Of a stretch of DNA of 7,112 nt, positions 1 to 5,263 are shown piece after piece (within the stretch, counting starts at the first letter, position 1; each line of letters starts with the position of its first letter). This DNA is from Granulosicoccaceae bacterium (lineage in GTDB: Bacteria; Pseudomonadota; Gammaproteobacteria; DAOVJZ01): the NCBI GenBank assembly GCA_030632035.1, contig DAOVJZ010000072.1, forward strand, positions 1 through 7,112. Reading direction: 5' to 3'. Made by a program: the position numbers and the translations under genes. The notes under the pieces are model-generated. The model saw nothing but the letters and a program-made list of their open reading frames with translations, did not search any database and was not told the DNA's origin.

Positions 1-1392
1 GATGGGAACCTGGTTTCTGTTGTAGGCACTATTCAGGATATTACTGATCGTAAGGAAGCAGAATCACTTATTGAATATCACAAAACCTATGATGCGCTGA
101 CAGAACTTCCGAACAAGATCAATTTCTCAAACCAGCTTGAGCATGCTATCAAACTCGCATCCGAAAGAGATACGATGCTATCTGTTTATTTCCTCGGCCT
201 GGATAGATTTAAATTAATTAATGATACGCTTGGCCATGCTACAGGTGACAAACTTCTCAAAACAATCGGTGAACGTTTATCAAAGTATACTAAAGAAGGT
301 TTTATTGTGGCTCGGTATGGTGGAGATGTTTTTTCAATCATATCTCCACAGCTGTACGATGTTAGTGAGGCCAATTCGATTGCACAGGGACTTCTGGATA
401 TCACCTCACAACAGATTAATATTGATGGTCATGAGTTGTTTGTTACAGCCAGTATCGGGATTGCTCTATTCCCGTTAGAAAATGAATCAGCAGATTCCTT
501 ACTCAAAGCGGCTGACTCTTCAATGTACAATGCAAAAACAAGCGGTGGTAACCGTTATCTCTATTATGATGCCAAACTTAATCTTGAAGTAGCCAGAAAA
601 GTAGAGTTGGAAAAAGGACTCAGAAAGGCAATTGATAATGACGAACTAGTGCTTTATTACCAGCCACAGGTTCAAACAGCAACACGCAGGATTGTTGGCA
701 TGGAAGCATTGATACGTTGGGAACATCCTGAAAAAGGACTCATTTCTCCATTGGACTTTATTCCCATTGCTGAAGAGAGTGGCTTGATCATTCCGATTGG
801 GGAATGGGTGCTTAAACAAGCGTGCACCCAGGTTGCAAAGTGGGTCAGAGTGTATGGACCTTTGTGTGTTGGTGTGAATTTATCACCCCGACAATTCATG
901 GATAGTGACTTGACGAGAAAAATAGAAACAGCATTAAAAGAAGCTAATTTGGCCCCGCAATATCTGGATCTGGAAATCACAGAATCTGTCGTCCTACATG
1001 ATATGAAGGAAACAGTTGATTTGTTACAACAGTTTCGTGACAAAGGCGTATCTACTTCAATGGATGATTTTGGGACAGGCTATTCTTCATTAAGTTACCT
1101 GAATCAATTACCTATCGATACCTTGAAAATTGATCGTGCATTTATAAAGGACATTGCTCCAGATTCCGAAAAAAATGGTGCCATTGCCAGAACCATTATT
1201 GCGATGGCACACAGCCTGGGTATGAGCGTGATTGCTGAAGGTGTCGAAACCGAATTTCAATACACATTCATGCAGCGTTATGGATGCGATGAAATTCAGG
1301 GTTATTTATTTGCACCACCAGTGCCAGCCGATCAGTTTGAAGTTCTTTTAAAGGCATCCCCGGACCCTATCATCAAGTCTACAGTAGCATAA
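1..1392 (+). CDS. PAS-GGDEF-EAL c-di-GMP phosphodiesterase (5' end missing, degenerate GGDEF)
   Basis: The reading frame is open from base 1, so the gene begins upstream; 463 codons are visible. Visible residues 1-21 (DGNLVSVVGTIQDITDRKEA) are the tail of a PAS/PAC sensor domain. A GGDEF domain follows (about 30-190), then an EAL domain (about 205-455). The GGDEF signature reads GGDVF (319-333), and the first metal aspartate of the usual D-x-D-x-F-K segment is Gly (LGLDRFK, 196-216). An RxxD inhibitory site is also absent, so cyclase activity is unlikely. The EAL domain is complete: MEALIRW with EAL at 703-711, NLSPRQF, EITES, DDFGTGYSSL, LKIDRAF, AEGVE and IQGYLF. Every usual metal and catalytic residue is present, so it should hydrolyse c-di-GMP to pGpG. 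By family precedent the dead GGDEF may act as a GTP-sensing or dimerisation module; that is inference. The N-terminal sensor part cannot be judged because it lies outside the window. Confidence 0.95.
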   Translation, partial: DGNLVSVVGTIQDITDRKEAESLIEYHKTYDALTELPNKINFSNQLEHAIKLASERDTMLSVYFLGLDRFKLINDTLGHATGDKLLKTIGERLSKYTKEGFIVARYGGDVFSIISPQLYDVSEANSIAQGLLDITSQQINIDGHELFVTASIGIALFPLENESADSLLKAADSSMYNAKTSGGNRYLYYDAKLNLEVARKVELEKGLRKAIDNDELVLYYQPQVQTATRRIVGMEALIRWEHPEKGLISPLDFIPIAEESGLIIPIGEWVLKQACTQVAKWVRVYGPLCVGVNLSPRQFMDSDLTRKIETALKEANLAPQYLDLEITESVVLHDMKETVDLLQQFRDKGVSTSMDDFGTGYSSLSYLNQLPIDTLKIDRAFIKDIAPDSEKNGAIARTIIAMAHSLGMSVIAEGVETEFQYTFMQRYGCDEIQGYLFAPPVPADQFEVLLKASPDPIIKSTVA

Positions 1393-1394
1393 AA

Positions 1395-1408
1395 GTCAAT
1401 AATTTCAT
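1395..1408 (+). promoter_or_regulatory. Weak FleQ-box-like sequence upstream of cheX-like gene
   Basis: GTCAATAATTTCAT agrees at 11 of 14 positions with the FleQ box as I remember it (GTCA-N-TAAA-T-TGAC). The left half is perfect but the right TGAC half is not preserved, and the region is AT-rich, so this may be chance. It lies directly after the stop codon of the PDE gene and about 100 bp before the cheX-like start. Confidence 0.15.
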
Positions 1409-1446
1409 TAGGTTAAATTACATACATTCTTTGTATGCATAGATAT

Positions 1447-1473
1447 TTGAGATATGCGTGCATTGACCGATAA
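1447..1473 (+). promoter_or_regulatory. Possible sigma-28 (FliA) promoter for cheX-like gene
   Basis: ACCGATAA at 1466-1473 matches 7 of 8 bases of the FliA -10 consensus GCCGATAA. Eleven bases upstream, TTGAGATA (1447-1454) matches only 4 of 8 of the TAAAGTTT -35 element. Transcription would start near 1480, giving a leader of about 25 nt before the ATG at 1505. FliA commonly drives chemotaxis genes, which fits a CheX-type product, but the poor -35 half keeps this tentative. Confidence 0.3.
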
Positions 1474-1504
1474 AAAGAATAATAAATAGCCAAGATTAAT
1501 AAAA

Positions 1505-1975
1505 ATGGATGCTAAATTTATCAACCCCGTTCTACAGTCAGTTCTGAATGTACTTTCAACTATGGCTCAGATCGATGCTAAACCAGGAAAACCGGTGATT
1601 AAAGATAATATATCTGCTCAGGGTGAAGTAACGGGTTATATGACCATGCAGAGCCCCCAGGCAAATGGTTCTATGGCTATAACCTTCTCAAAACCGGCCA
1701 TTCTGGATATTACAAAGCGTATGCTGGGTGAAACTCATGATGATATTGATGAGATCGTTCTGGATATGACAGGTGAGTTAGCTAACATGGCAGTTGGCGG
1801 CGCAAAGAACATACTGATTGAACAAGGATATGATTTTGATATGTCACTTCCCTCTGTATTAAGTGGCTCAGACTCAGGTTATGATATAAAGCATCTGGAA
1901 GACGCACCAACAATTATCATGCCCTTTGATACTGACGCAGGAAAATTTTATATTGAGGCATGTTTTAAAGAATAA
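1505..1975 (+). CDS. cheX: CheX-type chemotaxis phosphatase
   Basis: This 156-residue protein is a single CheX/CheC-like domain, the usual length for stand-alone CheX. CheX dephosphorylates the response regulator CheY-P in the cytoplasm. The diagnostic helix is present: D87-x3-E91-x2-N94 (DMTGELAN), followed by P116 (N-x21-P). It contains the acidic and amide residues that insert into the CheY active site. An upstream LDITKRMLGE segment also fits the family. There is no signal peptide or membrane segment. The ATG at 1505 has only a weak ribosome-binding sequence (CCAAGAT). No other che genes are visible; the neighbours are a c-di-GMP phosphodiesterase gene 112 bp upstream and a glycosylase gene 33 bp downstream, probably co-transcribed. 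The target could be a CheY or another receiver-domain protein. The symbol is given by domain family and not by proven orthology. Confidence 0.85.
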   Translation: MDAKFINPVLQSVLNVLSTMAQIDAKPGKPVIKDNISAQGEVTGYMTMQSPQANGSMAITFSKPAILDITKRMLGETHDDIDEIVLDMTGELANMAVGGAKNILIEQGYDFDMSLPSVLSGSDSGYDIKHLEDAPTIIMPFDTDAGKFYIEACFKE

Positions 1976-2008
1976 CACCAATATTGTCATTTCATCCCTT
2001 GGAAAGAA

Positions 2009-2641
2009 ATGCGGATTAAACGCACCTACAACATACTGTTCAAACAATACGGCCCACAGCACTGGTGGCCGGGTGATACTCCCTTTGAAATCATGGTTGG
2101 CTCTGTCCTGACCCAGAACACGGCGTGGACCAATGTTGAAAAGGCCATCAACAATCTCAAACAAGCCAATGCACTGTCGGCAGAAACAATCCTCTCTACT
2201 CATCATGCGCGTCTTGCCAAGTGGCTAAGGCCATCCGGTTATTTCAATATCAAAGCGAAGCGTCTGAAAAACTTTTGTCAGTGGTATGTAGAGCAGGGCG
2301 GTTTTAAATCATTATCTAAACTGGATACAAAACGGTTACGTGAACAATTGCTTTCGGTGAATGGTGTTGGGCCGGAGACAGCTGATGACATCATGCTCTA
2401 TGCATTTGAACGACCGGTGTTTGTTATTGATGCCTACACACGGCGTATATTCTCTCGTATTGGTGCAGTTAGTGGGGAAGAAAGTTACGAAGAGCTGAGA
2501 CAGATTTTTGAAAAGGCGCTCAAGCCGGATGTGGCGCTTTATAATGAGTACCATGCACTCATTGTAAAACACGGAAAAGATATATGTCGATCACGTCCAC
2601 GTTGTGATCAATGTTGTTTGACAGGAGTATGTCAGGAATAG
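2009..2641 (+). CDS. Endonuclease III-like HhH-GPD DNA glycosylase with 4Fe-4S cluster
   Basis: This 210-residue protein belongs to the Nth/HhH-GPD superfamily that removes damaged bases from DNA. It shows the N-terminal helix motif LTQNTAW (34-40), a helix-hairpin-helix at about 114-128 (LLSVNGVGPETADDIML), the catalytic aspartate D141 (VIDAYTRR), and a C-terminal cluster motif C193-x5-C199-x2-C202-x5-C208. In Nth the hairpin carries a lysine (VGRKTA) that gives AP-lyase activity; here the same position is E123 (VGPETA). It is therefore probably a monofunctional glycosylase, like the endonuclease III-related/MagIII group that removes alkylated purines, and not a true Nth. That substrate is inference. 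A GGAAAG ribosome-binding site (2001-2006) supports the ATG at 2009. The gene follows the cheX-like gene by 33 bp and converges on the cyclase gene with an 18-bp gap. Confidence 0.88.
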   Translation: MRIKRTYNILFKQYGPQHWWPGDTPFEIMVGSVLTQNTAWTNVEKAINNLKQANALSAETILSTHHARLAKWLRPSGYFNIKAKRLKNFCQWYVEQGGFKSLSKLDTKRLREQLLSVNGVGPETADDIMLYAFERPVFVIDAYTRRIFSRIGAVSGEESYEELRQIFEKALKPDVALYNEYHALIVKHGKDICRSRPRCDQCCLTGVCQE

Positions 2642-2645
2642 TGTG

Positions 2646-2672
2646 TTATTCCCGCTGTTTCAGGGGCGATAA
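2646..2672. terminator. Weak imperfect hairpin between convergent genes
   Basis: In the gap between the two convergent genes the arms TTAT / ATAA, CCC / GGG and CTG / CAG can pair around a TTT loop, with a bulged G and a small internal loop. It overlaps the end of the cyclase gene. Neither strand has a clear U-tract after it, so it could be a weak bidirectional terminator or chance. Confidence 0.22.
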
Positions 2673-3610
2673 AACTTAACGCAGTTACGGCCATCTTCCT
2701 TCGCATTGTAGAGTGCTTTATCGGCATTGATAAACAGCGATTCTGGTTCATCGTCAATATCAAGACTGGAAACACCAATACTGACCGTTATCTTGATCTT
2801 ATTGCCTTCAGCTTCGCATTCACCTTTTTCGATAGATTCACGAATACGTTCTGCAAGTAATGTAGCGCCTTTTTTAGCCGCACCATTCAAAAGTACAACA
2901 AACTCTTCACCGCCATAACGGAACAGGATATCCGAGCTGCGAATGGTTCTTTGAATACAATTAACAGTGCCTTGCAGTACCTTGTCACCAATACTATGGC
3001 CATAGGTATCGTTAATTTTCTTGAAATGGTCAAGATCAATAACCATCAGGGAAAGCGGCTTGCCATGACGGCGTGCCAAATCAATTTCACGATTCACAGT
3101 CTGATCCAGTGAAGAACGGTTCATCGCACCGGTCAGTGGATCTTTCATAGATGCATCACGTGCCTGCTTGTACATAATGGCGTTGCGTAATGGATACACC
3201 AGACTGCACAGCAGATATTCGAGCAGGATTAATTCTTCGTTGGTAAATGCTTTTTTTCTATAAAGGGCGAGCTCACCTAATGAGCCACCTTTAATAACGA
3301 GGCGATAAGTACAGCTATTGGCAGTGAGTTCCCCAATAGTCATATCAATATCATGTGCTTCATTGGCGTATGTAACACCGTCATGTGCAACCAGCGTTTT
3401 CACACCTTGACTAAAGAAGGAAATGACTTCATCGACATCGAGGGTAGTTTGAAGATTGCCGGCAATTTTCAATGCCTGGTCCAGGATCTGATGACGAATC
3501 TCGGATTCCGGTTTTTTACTTTCCAGTTTGTGCACAGCACGATTACGGGCATCATAACCCGCAATGAAATAGTTACTGTCTTCTATTGGTGTAGCTAGCG
3601 TTCTTGGCAT
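2660..3610 (-). CDS. GAF-GGDEF diguanylate cyclase
   Basis: This 316-residue soluble protein makes c-di-GMP from two GTP. Residues about 39-150 form a GAF-like sensor domain (LDVDEVISFFSQGVKTLV near 57-74, LGELALYRKKAFTNEE near 111-126). A GGDEF domain follows (about 155-312) with DPLTGAMNR, the metal/substrate segment IDLDHFKKIND (191-201), the active-site signature GGEEF (233-237, bases 2900-2914), and the RSSD inhibitory site (224-227) exactly five residues before it. The late VSIGVSS and ADKALYNAKEDGRN segments are also intact, so it should be an active, product-inhibited cyclase. There is no signal peptide or transmembrane segment. The ATG start is backed by a strong AAGGGGGG site 7 nt upstream. 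Upstream lie a sigma-54-type promoter and a FleQ-like palindrome, suggesting control with motility or biofilm genes. The GAF ligand is unknown. Confidence 0.94.
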   Translation of the reverse strand: MPRTLATPIEDSNYFIAGYDARNRAVHKLESKKPESEIRHQILDQALKIAGNLQTTLDVDEVISFFSQGVKTLVAHDGVTYANEAHDIDMTIGELTANSCTYRLVIKGGSLGELALYRKKAFTNEELILLEYLLCSLVYPLRNAIMYKQARDASMKDPLTGAMNRSSLDQTVNREIDLARRHGKPLSLMVIDLDHFKKINDTYGHSIGDKVLQGTVNCIQRTIRSSDILFRYGGEEFVVLLNGAAKKGATLLAERIRESIEKGECEAEGNKIKITVSIGVSSLDIDDEPESLFINADKALYNAKEDGRNCVKFYRP

Positions 3611-3617
3611 GGGAACG

Positions 3618-3625
3618 CCCCCCTT
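3618..3625 (-). promoter_or_regulatory. Strong ribosome-binding site for the cyclase gene
   Basis: On the minus strand AAGGGGGG sits 7 nt before the ATG at 3608-3610. The six-G run fixes the start codon choice and suggests efficient translation. Confidence 0.6.
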
Positions 3626-3650
3626 TATGTATTAAACCCGAAATATACTA

Positions 3651-3667
3651 TGCTAGAATCGTGCCAA
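3651..3667 (-). promoter_or_regulatory. Sigma-54 (RpoN) -24/-12 promoter for the cyclase gene
   Basis: The minus strand reads TTGGCACGATTCTAGCA. Against the consensus TTGGCACG-N4-TTGCW it differs at one base (TAGC for TTGC), and the invariant GG and GC doublets are separated by exactly 10 bases. Transcription would start near 3640, leaving a 30-nt leader that contains the ribosome-binding site. It is in the correct orientation and at the correct distance for the downstream GAF-GGDEF gene. RpoN promoters need an enhancer-binding protein, and a candidate site lies at 3739-3752. Confidence 0.6.
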
Positions 3668-3738
3668 TTCTTCTGGATTCGGGAATGGTTGTAAAATCAG
3701 TATGATACATCCGTATTAATAGTCAACCCTTTATTAGA

Positions 3739-3752
3739 GTCAAGTATTTGAC
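3739..3752. promoter_or_regulatory. FleQ-box-like palindrome (candidate enhancer site)
   Basis: GTCAAGTATTTGAC is an inverted repeat with perfect GTCAA / TTGAC arms and a 4-base centre. The GTCA-N6-TGAC frame is that of the Pseudomonas FleQ box as I remember it (GTCA-N-TAAA-T-TGAC); 11 of 14 positions agree, with the mismatches in the centre. It lies about 100-112 bp upstream of the start site predicted from the sigma-54 promoter, a typical place for an enhancer. A further AGTCAA half-site is at 3721-3726. Whether the genome encodes FleQ is not visible here. Confidence 0.38.
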
Positions 3753-3781
3753 GATTTTCGCCTTATTCTGCATGGTGAAAC

Positions 3782-3812
3782 TTGCCGCACTTCTCGGATC
3801 CACGACTATATT
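3782..3812 (+). promoter_or_regulatory. Weak sigma-70-like elements before the thioredoxin-fold gene
   Basis: TTGCCG (3782-3787) and TATATT (3807-3812) resemble -35 and -10 boxes, but the spacing is 19 and the -35 matches only 4 of 6. The -10 TATATT (5 of 6) is the better half. It would give a leader of about 43 nt before the ATG at 3862. No better candidate is visible in the 250-bp divergent intergenic region. Confidence 0.2.
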
Positions 3813-3861
3813 TAAGTTAGTTTTATTACTCCAGACAGACAACATACTAGAGACATCGGGC

Positions 3862-4920
3862 ATGAGAATATTTAATTTATTGTATTTATTGTGGTTTTTG
3901 ATACTGACCACTTTTTCCGTGGCAACTTATGCCGAAGAAAAGGCAGAGAAAAAAGAGAAGGAAGCCAGTTTTGAGCACCCAGGTTATATCGAGCACCCGG
4001 ATTGGTTCAAGGTCAGCTTTTATGACCTAAAAGAGGACGTGGCTGAGGCAGCCGAGGCCGGAAAAAGGGTCATCCTGTACTTCTATCAGGACGGTTGTCC
4101 GTACTGTAAAAAGCTTATTCAGGAAAATCTGGGTCAGCGCAGTCTGGCAGAAAAGACCCAACAGCATTTTGATTTTATTGCTATCAACATGTGGGGCAAT
4201 CTCGAAGTCACTGGTCTTGATGGCAAACGCTACAACCAGACCAAATTTGCCGAACACATGAAAGTCATGTTTACCCCGACCTTATTGTTCCTGAATGAAC
4301 AGGCCGAAATTATCGGGCGGGTTAATGGTTACTATGCGCCGCATAAATTTGAGGCGGTACTGGATTATTTTGCGGATAAAAAAGAGAAAGAAATGAAGTT
4401 CCGTGATTACTATGCCAGTGTGTCACCGGTACCGGCTACCGGAAAATTACATAAGGAATTATCTTACTTACAACCGCCTTATCGTTTGTCATCGCTCTAT
4501 CGTATTGGCAAAAAGCCGCTCATGGTTATGTTTGAACAAAAACAATGCAAGGATTGCGATGAACTGCACATGGATATTCTCAAACGCAAGGAAAGTAAAG
4601 AACAGCTTGAGCGTTTTGATATTGTATTACTCGACATGTGGTCAGATGACAAAATCATCACACCAGATGATAAAGAAACCACGATTGCCAAATGGGCAAA
4701 AGAACTGGATATAAAAAATGCACCTTCCACTGTGTATTTCGATTCAGAAGGTAACGAGGTATTCAGAACAGAGGCCTACCTGAAATCATTCCACCTGCAA
4801 TCAGCTATGGATTACGCGGCATCGCGTGCCTATGTTGTGCAACCCAGTTTTCAACGCTTTATCTCAGAACGTGCCGCAAAACTGGAAGCGCAGGGCATTC
4901 ATGTTGATATTATGAAGTAA
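3862..4920 (+). CDS. Secreted protein with two tandem thioredoxin-fold domains
   Basis: The ATG at 3862 gives 352 residues starting with a clear signal peptide: MRIF, a hydrophobic core (about 5-20) and likely cleavage after A24 (ATYA-EEK). A Lys/Glu-rich linker (25-36) follows. Domain 1 (about 50-172) has the redox motif C79-P-Y-C82 and a cis-proline at P139 (FTPTLLFL). Domain 2 (about 195-322) has C229-K-D-C232 and P288 (NAPSTVYF). Both halves share a (N/D)MW motif after the third strand (W111 and W260), so the gene probably arose by internal duplication. CPYC is typical of SoxW/DsbC-like periplasmic thiol reductases, so a role in disulfide reduction or sulfur-compound handling is likely; the partner is unknown. 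Upstream in-frame codons reach a TTG at 3748, but starting there would bury the signal peptide. An AGAG sequence 9 nt upstream is a modest ribosome-binding site. The gene is monocistronic in this window. Confidence 0.88.
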   Translation: MRIFNLLYLLWFLILTTFSVATYAEEKAEKKEKEASFEHPGYIEHPDWFKVSFYDLKEDVAEAAEAGKRVILYFYQDGCPYCKKLIQENLGQRSLAEKTQQHFDFIAINMWGNLEVTGLDGKRYNQTKFAEHMKVMFTPTLLFLNEQAEIIGRVNGYYAPHKFEAVLDYFADKKEKEMKFRDYYASVSPVPATGKLHKELSYLQPPYRLSSLYRIGKKPLMVMFEQKQCKDCDELHMDILKRKESKEQLERFDIVLLDMWSDDKIITPDDKETTIAKWAKELDIKNAPSTVYFDSEGNEVFRTEAYLKSFHLQSAMDYAASRAYVVQPSFQRFISERAAKLEAQGIHVDIMK

Positions 4921-4922
4921 AT

Positions 4923-5026
4923 ACTTTTAATCGCCACGACTGCATGGATGCAGGAGATAGAGCACTAACAGTAGGCGCTTTAGGCAACGCATGGAACAGT
5001 TGCCGAAGACGCCAAGGATTAAAAGT
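4923..5026. repeat. 104-bp block bounded by inverted ACTTTTAAT / ATTAAAAGT
   Basis: ACTTTTAAT at 4923-4931 is inverted as ATTAAAAGT at 5018-5026. Inside are a perfect palindrome CTGCAT-GG-ATGCAG (4940-4953), a hairpin GGCAAC (4983-4988) / GTTGCC (4999-5004) and two direct copies of GCATGGA (4942-4948, 4989-4995). The block has no coding potential. It resembles a small non-autonomous repeat, but its family cannot be named from one copy. Confidence 0.5.
4940..4953. repeat. Perfect 14-bp palindrome
   Basis: CTGCATGGATGCAG has 6-bp perfect arms around GG, starting 20 bp after the stop codon of the thioredoxin-fold gene. It lacks a T-run, so it is more likely part of the repeat block than an intrinsic terminator. 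Confidence 0.5.
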
Positions 5027-5242
5027 TATAGGCTGGGCATTATGAAATTATGTCCAACACTTTTTTCCTTCTCGCTTCTCCAAAATTTACTGTCATTTCG
5101 ACCAAACAAAGTGAGTGGAGAAATCTCAAATAGGTTATACGAGATTCCTCCGCTCGTGTTCCACACTCGGTCGGAATGACAGGAAGGGAGATAGTTGAAA
5201 CGCTATATCAAGGAGAGCACTTTTAATTTTTAATCCTTGGCG
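5010..5242. repeat. 15-bp perfect inverted repeat flanking the 93-bp palindrome
   Basis: CGCCAAGGATTAAAA at 5010-5024 recurs in perfect inversion at 5228-5242. The right copy continues into a second, degenerate unit (CTTGGCG twice in 5235-5250) and is preceded by another ACTTTTAAT (5219-5227), which creates a TTTTAAT doublet. The 233-bp interval between the outer ends contains the separate palindromic element at 5090-5182, so the latter looks nested. Confidence 0.6.
5090..5182. repeat. 93-bp palindromic interspersed element (REP/MITE-like)
   Basis: The outer arms CTGTCATTTCGACC (5090-5103) and GGTCGGAATGACAG (5169-5182) pair over 14 bp with one wobble. The inner arms GAGTGGAGAAATCTC (5113-5127) and GAGATTCCTCCGCTC (5141-5155) pair over 15 bp with two imperfect positions. 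A third small stem, GTGT-TCC-ACAC (5156-5166), sits between them, so the folded form is branched. Elements with GTCATTTCGACC ends and a GTGGAGAAATCTC core are, as I recall, dispersed in many bacterial genomes; this could not be checked. There is no open reading frame, so any movement would need a transposase elsewhere. Confidence 0.7.
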
Positions 5243-5263
5243 ACTTGGCGGTTAAAGATCTTT

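Larger units (their letters stand above)
4921..5263. other. Repeat-rich intergenic region between convergent genes
   Basis: No credible gene lies in these 343 bp between the ends of two convergent genes. The stretch is almost entirely inverted and direct repeats, listed separately. Short open frames here run across palindromes and have no family features or ribosome-binding site. No classical terminator (GC hairpin plus T-run) is obvious, although the hairpins could stop transcription from either side. Confidence 0.7.

Noticed and set aside
672..1043. Antisense 123-codon open frame within the EAL domain
   Set aside because: It lies wholly inside a strongly supported gene and shows no domain or ribosome-binding site.
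1311..1326. Sigma-54-like sequence on the minus strand (TGGCAC then GTGCA with GG-N10-GC spacing)
   Set aside because: It is antisense inside the EAL coding sequence with no gene downstream in that direction; the match follows from codon content.
1421..1437. Hairpin CATACA-TTCTT-TGTATG after the PAS-GGDEF-EAL gene as a terminator
   Set aside because: The stem is only 6 AT-rich base pairs and no T-run follows.
3748..3861. N-terminal extension of the thioredoxin-fold protein from a TTG start
   Set aside because: It would place 38 residues before a clear signal peptide and starts at a rare codon inside the FleQ-like palindrome; the ATG at 3862 is better.
4991..5179. 62-codon open frame in the intergenic region
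   Set aside because: It runs through palindromic repeats, lacks a ribosome-binding site and has no recognisable protein features.
4921..5263. CRISPR array or attachment site in the repeat region
   Set aside because: Repeats are mostly inverted, unevenly spaced and of different sequence; there are no regular spacers, cas genes, tRNA or integrase.
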